64,000 nucleotides of DNA from Alisma plantago-aquatica (GCA_963693085.1 OY856413.1:468797379-468861378); one strand, 5' to 3'. Shown: positions 23,715 to 35,595, counted from the stretch's first letter. The notes: generated by a model from the letters alone, not told the origin. Numbers and translations: made by a program.

Positions 23715-25394
23715 CTAGACATCTAGACTATCTATTTCGACATCATCATCATCATCATCATCATCATTATCATCATCAGCTACAGGCTTGTAGTCCTCGT
23801 CTCCATTAGAAGGTGCAACAACAATAGTGGCTTCATCACCATAATCACCACTAGAGCCATCACCATCATTAGAAGCATCCTCACCATCACCATCATAGTC
23901 ATCAGTAGCAGCCTCAACATCATCAGCCTGGTCAAGCATCTCCTCATCTGCAGGAGGACCAAAACCATGATCGGGCCAACGAGCATTCTTCTCATCCCAA
24001 GTCATACCAAAAGTGTAAAGATCATTGGCCTGAGGAAAGGATGGAGTAGAATCACCAAGACTAGCAAGCAGGGTGGCCAAGGGGCCAACAGGCAATGGTA
24101 GGTACATGGGAGAAGAACCACTAACAACAAAGGGTGGAGGAGCAGCAGCGGAAGGATTAGGGGTAGGGTAGTAATGATGACATGCATAAGAAGCATAGTC
24201 AATATCGGGGAAAGGCTGGTCGGTGGGGTGGGGATGTGCAGATGATATGTTCATATTTGACATGATTGAACATAGATCCTAATGTGGGTGGTCCTGAACC
24301 TGTTGGTTGTATGCTTGTTGGTGCGTCATGTAGCCCATAAGGGTTTCATTGGATACACAAAACGAAGAACAACTAGGTCAAGGTGGTTGAGGAGGTGGAG
24401 CTCGGGCAGAGGAGGTAGGGGCTGCAGAGGTAGAGGTTTAGGGTGAAGCAATGGGTGTGGAGGAGGAAAAAATAGGCACATACTTTTGAATCATGGTTTC
24501 ACTAATACATACACCCTTCCTGGCTAGCTTGTAATGATAGTTAGAAAAGAGTGATTTCTCAGTAGCAAACTGAAACAAACCACAAATCAGGGCTGGATAG
24601 AGTGAATGGGTGCCTCGACTGTTCTTACCGAAATCAAAATAGGTAATATGGTGGAGAGTGTATCTTGACCATTTGACTTTGATATTCTCAAGAAGGCAAT
24701 ACATTATAACCGTAGTGTTCTCTACAATATCCATTTGATTTCTCTTCAGATGGATGTTGTAGTTGACCACTAAGACTAATATACACTTCTTAAGATCGAG
24801 GGAGGAGGAGGGTAGGGTGCTCTTCTTCTTGTATGGAACGTCGGGTTTCTAGAGATAGTGATGGATGTCAAGAAGAGTGATCTCATTCTACTTATAGAAA
24901 CACTCAGGATCTAAGAGGTCAAAATACTCGTCGTAATCCTTGTTCCAGGTGTCATTTTCCTCATCTCCAAAAAAGAAGACATTTAAAATATCCTCGAAGA
25001 TTTGAAAACGCTTCCCGGTGATCATGGAAGTCAGGATCACTTGAGTATTCAGTGGGGGTACACGGGTGTCTTAATTCCGCTACAAGTTAGCACAGAATTT
25101 GTGAACTACTTTTGTGCTTATCATTAAATTATGAAAGCAGTCACGTTCGAAAGCCAGGGTAGAGAGGTGATGAACGACTAACAACTTAGCTACTTCATCT
25201 ATAACCTCTTGATGCCTAGGTCTAGGCTCAAACAAAGATCTAAAAGGGAAAGGACTCCTAGGAAGAAGGTCCTTATACCTATTTATAGCTTCTATTGAGA
25301 CAAACGATGTGTCATCAAAGGGAATCAAGCTGGAAGACGAAGAAGAGGTTGGATCATTGGTAGGGGCGGGTCTCTTTCTCCTATGAGAAGCCAT
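23715..25394 (-). pseudogene. Extra ORF in the envelope position of the SIRE-like element, broken
   Basis: This is a third ORF downstream of RNase H on the element's coding strand. The first part (25080-25394) begins MASHRRKRPAP and contains FVSIEAINRYKDLL, resembling the conserved N-terminal block of a plant transposon protein family found in such elements (FVS-EA-RY). The middle (24438-24770) has a further conserved-looking block. The last part (23715-24263, 182 residues) is Pro/Ser-rich, then strongly acidic, ending in a run of Asp coded by a (GAT)n microsatellite. Stops divide the three parts. I see no signal peptide or membrane helix, so an envelope function is not supported; the role of this protein family is unknown to me. 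Confidence 0.6.
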
Positions 25395-25985
25395 GGAGGC
25401 AAAAAGAAAGAGGAGAGGAGATCAAACGCAAACCGTCGAAACACCTACAAAGAGCAATAGGGAAGGTCTAGGGAAACCTATCTAGGTCAGGAAAGGGCTA
25501 GGATCGGGAAGGAAAGGGTTTGGGTAGAGAGCTTAGGGCTAGAAGAAGGGGAATCGGCCAGCTATTCTCTAGTTGACAGCGAGAATAGTCGGCTGAACCC
25601 AACTTAAGTTGGCTCCATCCTGCTGATCGATCAAGTTCTGAGAGTCAAAAACTCGACCGATTGGTCCATGTCAGAATAGCTCTCGGCCACAGATCAGTTG
25701 AGTTTGTCCTGGGGGAAACTCAACCAATGGTCAACCTGACCTAAGACCATCAAACTTAATTTCTAGCCATATGAGTGCTAATTAAATTTATTTTTCGAGT
25801 CTATTATGTATATTGAACATACTTAGGCACATATCACTCATCATTGGGTACTATTTTACGATAAAAACCCAAAATTCGAGAAATGCCCAAAAACAAGTGA
25901 AACTAAGCATGATAACAAGCAAAACTTGCAATTTTAGGCAAATAAGGTGAGTAAAGTGTGAGAAAGACATATAGGATAAAAACAA
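25395..25985 (-). other. Spacer between RNase H and the third ORF, with hairpin copies
   Basis: Apart from short frames this spacer holds two further inverted pairs of the LTR hairpin type at 25626-25732 (TCGATCAAGTTC with AACTCGACCGA, and CAGTTGAGTTTG with AAACTCAACCAA). The remainder is AT-rich and featureless. Confidence 0.55.
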
Positions 25986-26825
25986 CTAGCTAGATAATAT
26001 GACAATACCATTTGAAGAAATTATGAGCAATTTAGATCTAATAAAATTAAATTGCTCTCTAGATAGAGGTTTAGTGAAAATATCTGCCAACTGATTTTCT
26101 ATGTCCACATGCATGATATAAATATCCTTCTTAGCAATGTGATAACAAAGAAAATGATGGTGAACCTCTATATGTTTAGCTCTACTATGAAATATAGGAT
26201 TATAAGAGGGATTTATTGCACTAGTATTATCACAATATATAGGAGAAGCATCAAAATGTATGTTAAAGTCTTGGAGTGTTTGTTTCATCCATAGGACCTG
26301 GGCACAACAACTCCCGGTTGTAATGTATTCAGCCTCGGTAGTTGATAATGCCATGGTGCTCTATTTTTTGGAAAACCAAGACACCAAGCATGGTCTTAGA
26401 AGGAAGCAAGTGCCACTTGTGCACTTTCTATCAACCAAACAACCTGCATAATCAACATCACTATATGCTATAAGAGTAAAGTCCTTGACTTAGGGTACCA
26501 TAGTCCAAAGTTTTGAGTTTGGCTAAGTACCTCAAAATCCTCTTAACAACAATAAGATGTGATTTCCTAGGACTTTATTAAAAGTGAGCACACAAGCCAA
26601 CACTAAACATAATTCTAGGTCTAGAGGAAGTTAAAAAAGTAAACTTCCAATCATACCTATATAGAGCTTCTCATCTATCTTCTCATCTTATTCATCTCTA
26701 TCAAGTTTGGCGGTGTTGGACATGGGTGTGTCCATCGGATTCATGTTCTCCATTCCAAAGCATTTGAGTAGTTCACTAGTGTACTTACCTTGGTTGAACA
26801 AATTTCCATCTTTGGTTTGCTTGAT
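25986..26825 (-). pseudogene. SIRE-like RNase H, broken
   Basis: At 26340-26450 the minus strand reads GCLVDRKCTSGTCFLL and CLVSWFSKK followed by a TAG stop, then STMALSTTEAEYI. The family has D-RKSTSG-C-F-LG-LVSW-SKKQ-VALSTAEAEYIA, so the stop replaces the conserved Gln. At 25986-26330 the segment continues with LWMKQTLQDFNI, YCDNTSAI and HSRAKHIEVHHHFL, then ADIFTKPL, all standard copia RNase H landmarks. It would remove RNA from the RNA/DNA hybrid. The domain is otherwise well preserved. Confidence 0.85.
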
Positions 26826-27475
26826 TTAGAAGCTGAGGAAGAAAGTAAGCTCACCCATAATGCTCATCTCAAACTCACTCTGCATAATAGAACTAAACTC
26901 CTTAAAAAGATCAAGATTAGTTCCGCCAAATATGATAGCATCAACATAAATTTGAATGATAAGAAAATTGCTAGAAATGTATTTTAAGAATAGAGTAGAA
27001 TTGACTTTGCCCATGACATAGCATTATCTAACAAAATTTTCTTTAATTTCTCATACCAAGCTCGAGGTGCTTGTTTGAGTCCATAGAGAGATTTTTGTAG
27101 AAAATAAACATGATTAGGTAGATTGTCATTTTCAAAGCCCGGAGGTTGAGCAACAAATACTTCCTCCTCAATTGTACCATTCAGAAACACACTTTTAGCA
27201 TCCATTTGATTAGCAAGAAATTTATAACTAGAAAAGGCAAGTATCATTATAATAGATTCAAGTCTAGCAACATGAGAATAAGTTTCATCAAAAACAATAC
27301 CTTCCTGCTTATTGTAGCCTTGTGCCACTGACCTTGCTTTGTTCCTTACCACCTTGCCATTTTTATCAAGCTTGTTGAGGTAGACCCATTTGGTGCCAAT
27401 GATTTTTCTATCACTTGGTCTTGGCACTAGGGTCCACACTCGGTTCTTCTTGAATTGCTCTAGTTCCTCCTGCAT
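26826..27475 (-). pseudogene. SIRE-like reverse transcriptase, catalytic box altered
   Basis: The minus strand has the copia RT landmarks in order: VWTLVPRPSDRKIIGTKWVY, RNKARSVAQGYNKQEGI, FDETYSHVARLESI, MDAKSVFLNGTIEEEVFVAQ, LYGLKQAPRAWYEKL. After a frameshift near 27010 the palm continues with LIIQIYVDAIIFGGTN. In the family this box is Y-V-D-D-I-I-F-G; the second Asp, essential for metal binding, is Ala here. The copy therefore could not polymerise DNA even without the frameshift. Confidence 0.9.
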
Positions 27476-27529
27476 GGATAGGATCCACTCGTCATCTCCA
27501 AGAGCTTCCTTGATGATCTTTGGCTCCAG

Positions 27530-28669
27530 CTATGAGATGAAGGCACTGTCTACTTGTTCTTTGTTGTAGGCAGCTCGTGTCTTTACTCTCTCAAATGGGT
27601 TGCCAATGATTATCTCTTTGGGATGATTCTTTGTGAATCGAGGAGTGAGATCCTTCTTCTCTTCATCTTCTGCTTCAACTACCTTCTTATCTTTGTTGTC
27701 AATATTGAGATCTTTCACGATAAGAATTAAGTCATCTGCAACATCATTATCAATAACATTCTTGCCAACAACAAGGTTAGTTTCAATAAACTTGGCATTA
27801 ATAGATTCTTCAATTTTAGACAGTTCAATATTGAAGACTCTATAAGCCTTGCTTGTAGTGCTATAGCCTAGGAAGAAAGCCTTGTATGATATCAGATCAA
27901 AGTTGTTGATAGAATTATTCATGTTTAAAATAAAACAAGGACATCCGAAAATGTGAAAGAAGTCGATGGATGGCTTTCTACCGCACCATACCTCATAGGG
28001 TATTTTGTTCAAAGAAGGATGCGTAAAAACTCGATTCTTTACAAAGTAAGAGGTGCTAATGGCCTCAGCCCAAAACTTCTTTAGAATATCATATTCTAGA
28101 AGCACAGTCCTAGCCATCTCCTATAGTGACCTATTCTTTCTCTCTACTATCCCAATTTGTTGAGGTGTACGAGGAGAATAGAAATTGTGTGAGTAACCAA
28201 ATTTTTCACAAAAATGCTCAAAAGGATCATTTTCAAATTCTCCCCTATGGTCACTACCAATAGAAATAATCCAGCAAGAAGCTTCATTGTCAACTAATTT
28301 ATAAAAGCTCGAGAAAACATCTAAACTATCACGTTTTCAAACGAGAAAGAATGTCCAAGTATAGCGAGAGAAATTATCGACAATCACAAGATAATACTTG
28401 GAACCACAAAACTTTTGAGTTTTCATTGGTCCAAATAGATCAATATGAAGAATCTCAAGAGATCATTTGGTACTAAGGACTCCTTTGGATTTGAAGGAGG
28501 ACTTGGTTTGCTTACCTTGTGTACATGGTTGGAATCCCTTGTCCTTTTGAAAATCTAATTTGGAAAATCGCCGAACCAATTCCTTTTTGCTTAATTTCTT
28601 CATTTGATGCATATTCACATGACCCAACCGACGATGCCAAAGAGAAATATCATTTTTATCCACAACCAA
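27530..28669 (-). pseudogene. SIRE-like integrase, broken
   Basis: At 28463-28669 lies the zinc-binding start: LWHRRLGHVNMHQMKKL and QPCTQGKQTKSSF, in which the first Cys of the C-x2-C pair appears lost. The catalytic core (28120-28460) is readable in pieces (HFDLFGPM, RGEFEN, FYSPRTPQQIGIVERKNR) but has stops. The C-terminal part (27530-28117, 195 residues) is open and contains FWAEAISTSYFVKNR, PYEVWCGRKPSIDFFHIFGC and AFFLGYSTTSKAYRVFN. It would insert the cDNA into the genome; this copy cannot. Confidence 0.85.
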
Positions 28670-29044
28670 TCATCTATCAAGTATGGGCTTTAGAGCGTCA
28701 AGCACAATAACATAAAGATGACCATTTCTAGTTCCCTTATATATAATATTATAAGTTTGGGAATCTAGAAGTAAACATTCTAAGGAAGTAAATAGAATAA
28801 GATATCCAGTATCACAAAGTTCGCTTACTCTAATCAAATTGTGATGTAGGCCATAAACAAGCAAAACATTTTTTATACTTAGCTCATTGCCTACATCACC
28901 CTCACCGATTACCTTACCCTTTTTGTTGTCCCCGAAGGTCACCGATCCTCCTTTCTTTTTCATGAATTTGTTGAAATGGTTGATTTCACCTGTCATATTC
29001 TTTGAGCAGCCACTATAAAAAATCCACCTTCTTTGGACATGCAT
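28670..29044 (-). pseudogene. SIRE-like aspartic protease, active-site Asp lost
   Basis: The segment begins WIFYSGCSKNMTG, where the family reads W-x-L-D-S-G-C-S-x-H-M-T-G. The catalytic Asp is Tyr, so the enzyme is dead. VTFGDNKKGKVIGEG and VLLVYGLHHNLIRVSELCD follow as expected. The domain spans about 125 residues before running into the pre-integrase region. It would process the polyprotein. Confidence 0.85.
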
Positions 29045-31111
29045 GAAAGAAGGATGTCGGTACCCAACTCAAACTTTGGGATCTAGGGTTAGCTTGGGGA
29101 CCCATTTCATCTTTGGGCTGGTCCCCTTTGGCTTGTAAGGACAATAAGTAGAGTAATGATCATCACATTACAATAAACACATACCATTGGGTTCTTAGAG
29201 TCGGAAGTCTCTCCATGAAGGAAAGGAGATTCAACACTCTTCTTCTTACCCTTACTTTTGTTCTTGTTCTTACCCTTAGGAGCAGTCCCATCATATCCTA
29301 AACCACTAGTACCAATTTGTTTGGTAGAGTGTTCTAGTATAGCATTAAGGGATTTTTTTCCTGTAAGAAACTTTTGCAAAGAAGCTCTAAATTTGGCATT
29401 ATCATCACTTAGACTAATGACAGTAGAAGATAAGCTATAAAGATCATCTCTAGCATGCAACAAATCGGCCTATAAATAGAGGGTTTTAGTATAAAAAGAA
29501 TCATGTTCCAGATCAGTGCTAGCCACCTCATTACTTTGCAAAATTGGTCTAGAGGATAGATCATTAACTTGAGCAAGCAAATGCATCATTTTCAAATTTA
29601 AGCAAAAGAATTTCCTTTTGATAAGCATGAGTTTCTTGCTTCCTACCTTCATCAATGAGATTAAGTTCTACATTTTCAGTTTAAAAAACATCTATCTCAT
29701 CTTGGCATTTTTTGTTTTCTTCCTTAAGAGTAGCAATGGCCTTAAAGTAGACACCATTATCAACTTCAACTCCATTGTATTGGAGATCTAGATCAAGAAA
29801 TTTCCCTTGCAAGGTATCAATACTATCAAGGTGCAACTTTTCATTTTGATCAAGAATCTCAATCTTAGCATAAAGATCATCTATTATGTTTCCTAACCTT
29901 TTTTTTTTGGATTTGCATTTAGTAAAAGATGACCGACAAGCATTAAGCATATCAATAAGAGTTTCCTTAGACAACTCATGCAAATTGACTTCACTTACCT
30001 CACTTGCCTCACCTACATCATCACTTGTAGAGGCCATGAGAGCAAGGTGGCATTCTCCATCTTCAGATCTAAAAAAACTTGAGGAAGATTCCTCCCAAGC
30101 TTCATGAGCTACATCTTTGCTTCTTCTTTCTCTCTTCTCCTTTCTCTTGTATTTTCCTTCTTTCTTGTACTCGTTGTTCTTCTTGTGGCTTCTCTTGTGG
30201 TGGCTCTTCTTGGCTTTGGGGCAATCACTCTTGTAATGGCCCTTTTAGCCACACTCATAGCATCTAGGAGTTGATGAAGAAGGCTTCCCCTTGAAGTGTT
30301 TATCCTTGGAGTAGTTAGCTTCATGTTCATTTGAGCCTTCATCTTCACTTGAGGAAGGAGTAGGGGACTTGAGAGCAAGTTGTTGTTGTCGAACCATCTC
30401 TTCAATTTGAGCTATGAAGGTTGTGTCCTTGATCTTCTTGGACTCCTTCTCTTGTCTCTTTTCTTCTTCTTCTTCTTGCTTATCAAGACTTGGCTCATGA
30501 GCTTGGAGGTTTCCAACCATCTCTTCGGTTGACAATTCAAAAAGCTTGTAAACTTCTTCAATGGATGTCACCTTGGGCTCCCGTGTCTTTGAAACAGATC
30601 TCAAGATCTTTGAGTTGATTGTGCCTTTATCCATCACACTACCAAGGGTTGTCAATCCATTGATTATCACATTAAGCCTTATGTACATGTCTGCCACTCT
30701 TTCATTCTTACCCATCTTGAAGTTCTCAAGTAGACCACCAAGCATGTAGATCTTGACTACCTTCACTTGCTCTGTTCCGTCATAGGTGACACATAGCTTG
30801 TTCCAAATTTCATGTGTGGTATCCCAAGAGGAGATCCAGTTGAACTCGGATGGAGTGAGGGTTGCATAGATGATGCTGACAACTATGGAATTGAGCTGAG
30901 CTTGCTTCATTTGGGCTTCCTCCCATGTAGAGATTTCCCCCTTTGGATCTTCATATTTTAGATGCACCACCTTCCACATCTCATATCTTACTCCTTGGAG
31001 ATAGAACTACATTCTTCTATTCCAATAGAGGAAGTTGGTGTCGTCAAAGACCGGGGGTCGCATGGAGAAGCTTCCCTCTATGTTGAGAGATCCAAGTGCT
31101 AAATCGACCAT
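29045..31111 (-). pseudogene. SIRE-like gag, broken by stops and frameshifts
   Basis: The start is ATG at 31109-31111. An in-frame TAG at 31007-31009 interrupts a conserved RRM-FYLQG segment (Gln in relatives). From 30979 the capsid part is open for 244 residues and includes EIWNKLCVTYDGTEQVK, LLENFKMGKNERVADMYIRL and INSKILRSV, matching the UBN2-type copia gag. The first zinc knuckle reads CYECG, stop (30245-30247), KGHYKSDC, so a Lys codon became TAA. The lysine-rich and coiled-coil extension (29470-30120) and a second knuckle start (CVYCN near 29180) follow. Such long gag extensions are typical of SIRE elements. Confidence 0.85.
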
Positions 31112-31146
31112 CTTCTCCTACTTATTGAAGTAGCTTGGAGAAGACC

Positions 31147-31161
31147 TACTCAGATACCACT
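31147..31161 (-). other. Primer-binding site of the SIRE-like element
   Basis: The minus strand reads TGGTATCTGAGTAGG four bases after the end of the 5' LTR, a decayed form of the Met-tRNA site TGGTATCAGAGCxGG. Confidence 0.7.
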
Positions 31162-31165
31162 TATT

Positions 31166-32635
31166 GGATCACAGGCTCTAGAGGGGGGGTGAATAGAGCT
31201 TCACAAATCTCACAAAATGAATTAGACTACCAAATTATATTAAGTTCAAAAACTTAAAGCATACAACCAATTTGAAGTCCTAACTACCAAGCATAGAAAA
31301 GGTGAGAGACAAAGAACAACATAAATGTGGACAAAGTGGTTTAGAGTGGTTCTACACTTCAAACTAGAAGTGAGTCAGTCCACTACCTAGAGGTGGTTAG
31401 GCTCTAGGACTTTGCAATCTTGATGCTCTTATATTTATTCATAATATTACAAGACAACAACCACATTCATCCAAGGACTTAATACCTCAAGAAAGGATCT
31501 TCAACCTACAAAAGGAACTTACCCACTTGAACCATGGAGTCTTCATCCTTCAACAAGGACTTACCCACTCCTTCTTCAAGTCTTTTACCTTTAAGTAATT
31601 ACCTATCCATCTTGAACGTCTGCCTTACCTATCTCCTTCACTTGGAGATCTGGAACACCATGCTTTCTTCAACCTTGAAGAACAACAACTCCTTCTCCTT
31701 CACTTGGAGAAGATCTTCAAGCCTTTTTTTCAATAAGGAAATGGGGTAGGAAGATGGAGGTGGAGAGCTTTACATGGATACAAGAGGTAGCTCTCTTACA
31801 ACAGAACCTATCTTACTCATACTCACAAATTTGACTTGAAGGTAGAGAGAGAAAGGGGCTCAAAGGTGTGCAACACACTCAACTAAGCAAGAACGAAGCA
31901 TATATGGAATGAGAAACCTTGGAATGAACTCCAAGTGGTCCTATTTATAGCTGAGGGTGTCCCTTCTGGTTGGGGAACACTAAGGGCAAAAAAATAGCTA
32001 TTTTTTCTCAAGGCAACAGATCTATTTTTTCCCAAATAAGTCACCAACGGTCACAATCACTTTTTTTGCAATTTTCATACATTGCATTCGGTCGACTTTC
32101 AATAAAGGTAACTCGACCGATTGGGTAAAAGATAAACCCAAATTTCAAACTTTCGGTTGAGTTTGTCCCGAGGAAACATGACCGACCAATGAAATTTGTG
32201 TTTGGTCAGTAACCTGGTCGGTCGAGTTCTGTGAATTCACAACTCGATGGATGCACTCTTCAGAGAATTGATTTAGTAGATTGGTCGAGATTGTAACTCG
32301 ACCAATTGACTACATGTGATCAATTTTCTAAAGTACATCAAAAGTGATTAAAACTAGGTTCTAAGTGTCCCAATCAATTTTGTCATCATAGTTACAAGTC
32401 ATATCATCGATACAAGTGATTACAAAAATCTTCTAAGGTCATTTACATGGATTTCCTAAATTACACACTTGTATAGCTTTTGACTTGAACTGTAGCAAAT
32501 TAGGGCTTGAGTGATTTGATCTTTTTCATGTACCTAACACTGAAAATCAATCTTGAATACACATATTAGATACATATGAATGGAATTGTTAAGTTAGTAT
32601 CAAAATATGGACAATGTATAACATCTAGGTCAACA
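31166..32635 (-). repeat. 5' LTR of the SIRE-like element
   Basis: It is homologous to 21546-23016 over its full length. U3 contains the four-hairpin array (32088-32310) and a TATA box CTATAAATAG on the minus strand (31941-31950). The R/U5 part (31500-31650) has the repeated ACTTACCCACT words seen in the other SIRE LTRs. Confidence 0.85.
31941..31950 (-). promoter_or_regulatory. TATA box of the 5' LTR
   Basis: CTATAAATAG on the minus strand, about 690 bases into the LTR. It would start the genomic RNA of the SIRE-like element. Confidence 0.65.
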
Positions 32636-32640
32636 TGTTC

Positions 32641-32812
32641 ATGAACCACTTCTCAGTAACACGATTATAGCAACAAAATCCTTTCTGAGTCTGTGAATAT
32701 CCCAGAAACAAATACATTTTTCAGCTCGTGGAGACAACTTGTCCTGAGTCGATCGAAGAAAATGAACAAAACAAGTTGACCCATTTTTTTGGAGGATTAG
32801 AAAAAAGAGGAA
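32641..32812 (-). pseudogene. Copia integrase C-terminal fragment between two insertions
   Basis: Only 172 bases of the host copia remain here. The minus strand reads SNPPKKWVN and, after a frame slip, KMYLFLGYSQTQKGFCCYNR then EKWFMN, matching the integrase tail (PP-K-FG-C-FVH, E-K-C-I-F-LGYS-TQKGYRCY). The left side joins to 21540 across the SIRE-like element and the right side joins to 38005 across the gypsy LTR, both in frame. Confidence 0.85.
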
Positions 32813-33503
32813 TGTAACATCCCTGACCTGGGTTATGAGTCAACCCTAGGTGTTTTGCCTAAATATGTAATTAAATATTTGTGATTAACTCTGAGCATGT
32901 AATTAAGCTTCTCAGAAACGTATATTTCAGTATTTGCCCCTTTTTATTTAAAGTTGTAGCATTGTTTTGATATACAGGGACCTATGTGCAATTTACCCAG
33001 TTGAAAGGGTTAGCTTGCAATTTGCACATGATGAGATGTTCCTCTGATGTTGAGACATCATGAGAATCTCTTTGGCAAAGTTTGAGGGATTTCCCAAGCT
33101 AGAGCACCAAGGTGCAGCTGTGGAAGCAATCCCAGGGCTTGAAACCCTAATTTGGGGTAAAATGCAATTTACCCAAATGATGGGATGCAATTTGTAAAGA
33201 ATGTCATCTAATGTATCTTTTTAGACTTTTGCCATCATTTATAGAAGAAATGATGAGGAATTCACCTCAATTGAGTTATCAAGTTAAGAAATAGGCTTTG
33301 TGATTGAATAATCAGGGTATATGTGCAATATCCCTTTAAGTATGAACTTTATTATTAGATTGTTCTTCCTTGCCTTCTTTTCTATAACATTAAGATAAGG
33401 TTTGTCCTTAGAATAAAGAGGAAGGGACGAGCAAGTAATAAAGGAAGGACTTAGTTGGAATTAAGGGAAACTTATGAACTAATGTTGAAAATCCTACCCC
33501 ATG

Positions 33504-33510
33504 TATATAA
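33504..33510 (+). promoter_or_regulatory. TATA box of the gypsy LTR unit
   Basis: TATATAA followed by GCCCTCCTTCCC is typical of a retrotransposon promoter. It lies about 690 bases from the LTR start, so the U3 region is short and the expanded repeats lie downstream, in the transcribed R/U5 part. Confidence 0.6.
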
Positions 33511-34039
33511 GCCCTCCTTCCCTTAGTTGCAAGGGAACTTAACCTTCGTTCCCTTACTGTTTCATTTCACCAAAGACGACCAAGGACTTCCTTGGAGCTA
33601 AGGAGGACGAACAAGGGGTGCAAGGTAGGTTTAAACCCCTTTTCTTGCCTAATTCCATGGTTAGAATTCGAATTCAAGGTCATCTTCATGGCTAATTCTC
33701 GAAACCCTATCTTTCTAGCCGTCTCTTTTCATCCTTCCTTGGAGTTTTCACCTTGGCCAACCTGTAGGAACTCAAGGACGCCATTAGAGCTTGGAGCTTG
33801 AAAGCTTGGAGCTCAAGAAGCAAGCTTTAGGCGGGTTTTATAACTCTAAACCTATGCTTTACTATGTGCATCTTTATATGCGATTTAATGATAGCTCTTA
33901 GTATTTCCCTACTTTTCCCTGCTATTTTGCAAGCAAACCCGTGGGATATCTGTACTGTTCTTGAGCTAGAAGATGAAGGCGTGATTTCCAAGAAAAACCC
34001 ACCGCTTTTCTTTTCCTTAAACGGTCCTAACAGTTTGCT

Positions 34040-35595
34040 CTCTCAGACTCAAGACCGCGAGGTGAGCAAACGGTCTCGAGACCGTGAGAGGGCTCGCGGT
34101 CTCAAGACCGTTTGGCCCCGTTGACCGAGCATGGACCGTATAAGAAATCTGTTCCTAATTATATAGGATAATTACCCTCAAAATTGGAGAGACTAACTCC
34201 AAAGGAATCGGGAGATATGACCTTTTTAAGTCACAACTTTAAATGAATTAATTGCTGATTCTCAAACGGTCTGAAATTGCCTTTTTGGGCAAACGGTCTC
34301 AAGACCGTGTAAGGTCGTTGACTAAGCGTTGACCGTATGAGATTACTGTTCAAAATTATGTTAATTAACAACTCACCAAGTTTGATGGTCTAATTCCAAA
34401 CGGGCTAAGAGTTGAAGGGTGAATACTAGGGCTAACCCTAGATAAAATCAGTACTGAAATTATGGTGACCTAATTAGGGTTTTTAGGGTTGATTGACCTA
34501 AATGGTCTCAAGACCGTTTGGGGGTCACCAAACGGTCTCAAGACCGTGAGGACAATCAACCAAGACCGTTTGGAGGTCTGGGGTCAAGGATAGTTGACCA
34601 ATTAAAGGTACAATTACACCAAATTACATTGCAATTAAATATTGACATGATCATCAACTCAATGGGTCAGACCTTGATGAATCTGCATTAGAATCCAAAA
34701 TTTTGGATGGGAAAACGGTCTCAAGACCGTGAGGGCAATCAACCAAGACCGTTTGAAGGTCTAGGGTTGAGTAATTTGACCAATTGAGCACCCAATTGCA
34801 AATAAGTTAGTAATTTAATCAAAAATTCTGTTTGTGGTTCAATCATGGTTCAACCCCTATCAAATCACCTTAGACTTTGATAAAATCTTGGTCAAACGGT
34901 CTTAAGACCATGTGGGGTCTACCCACATGACCTCAAGACCATTTGGGCCAAGTTTGGGCCCAATTGGAGCTCAATTGAAGGGTTCAACCTTGTGTTGATG
35001 CACACTGTTGAGTGTTGATGGGTGAACATTGATAGACCCTAATTGAATCGATTTCAACCATAATTGGTTAACTATTATGGGTCAATTGAATGACCAAGTG
35101 ATCAAGCATAACCTTAATTGACTAAAATCCATGAGTGGTCAACATAGCTTTGACCATTTGAGGGCTTCAACATGGGTTGACATTATCGGTTGCACCTTTG
35201 AGCCTTGTTGAAGGACCAAGCGGCTGAGACCATGAGAGCCTCGCGGTCTCAAGACCGTGAGAGGGCTCGCGGTCTCAAGACTGTGAGAGGGCTCACGGTC
35301 TCAAGACTGTGAGGGGGCTCACGGTATCAAGACCGAGAGGAGGCTCACAGTCTCAAGACCGTGAAGGGCCTCGCGGTCCTGAGGTCAAAGAAGGGCAAAC
35401 GGTCTTCATGACCCTCGCGGTCTCAACTCAAATTGGTCCTCGCGGTCTCAACTTTAATTTGGACCAATGGGAGGCTTCGCGGTCTTGAACCCTTGAAGAG
35501 GCTCACGGTCTTGAAGCCTAAGGGGGCTCGCGGTCTTGTAGCTAGAAAGAGGCTCGCGGTCTTGGAGGGTCAAAGTGGGAAAACGGTCAACACTT
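34040..35595 (+). repeat. Dispersed palindromic motif CGGTCTCAAGACCG
   Basis: A near-perfect palindrome, ACGGTCT-CA-AGACCGT, recurs many times over 1.5 kb, for example at 34069, 34097, 34293, 34532, 34715, 34896 and repeatedly from 35240. From 35400 on mainly the left half (CGCGGTCT) is present. Decayed copies carry C-to-T or G-to-A changes (TCAAGACTGT, TCAAGACCAT). Confidence 0.9.
35240..35395 (+). repeat. 26-bp palindromic minisatellite
   Basis: CTCRCGG-type unit starts fall at 35240, 35266, 35292, 35318, 35344 and 35370, exactly 26 bases apart. Each unit carries the CGGTCTCAAGACCG core followed by a TGAGAGGG-like linker. This is the most regular part of the palindromic field. Confidence 0.9.

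Larger units (their letters stand above)
21546..32635 (-). mobile_element. SIRE/Maximus-like Ty1-copia retrotransposon, 11.1 kb, inside the copia element
   Basis: LTRs are at 21546-23016 and 31166-32635 (1471 and 1470 bp). The flanks are TATTC (21541-21545) and TGTTC (32636-32640), an imperfect target duplication with one transition. Removing the element and one flank copy restores the integrase frame of the host copia. On the minus strand the order is primer site, long gag with two zinc knuckles, protease, integrase, RT, RNase H, then an extra ORF in the envelope position, then a polypurine tract (23017-23030). The long gag, extra 3' ORF and 1.5-kb LTRs point to the SIRE/Maximus lineage. It is inactive: every domain carries stops or lost catalytic residues. 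Confidence 0.85.

Noticed and set aside
35240..35395. Regular 26-bp repeats looking at first like a CRISPR array
   Set aside because: There are no unique spacers, the DNA is plant, and the repeat lies inside an LTR; it is a minisatellite.
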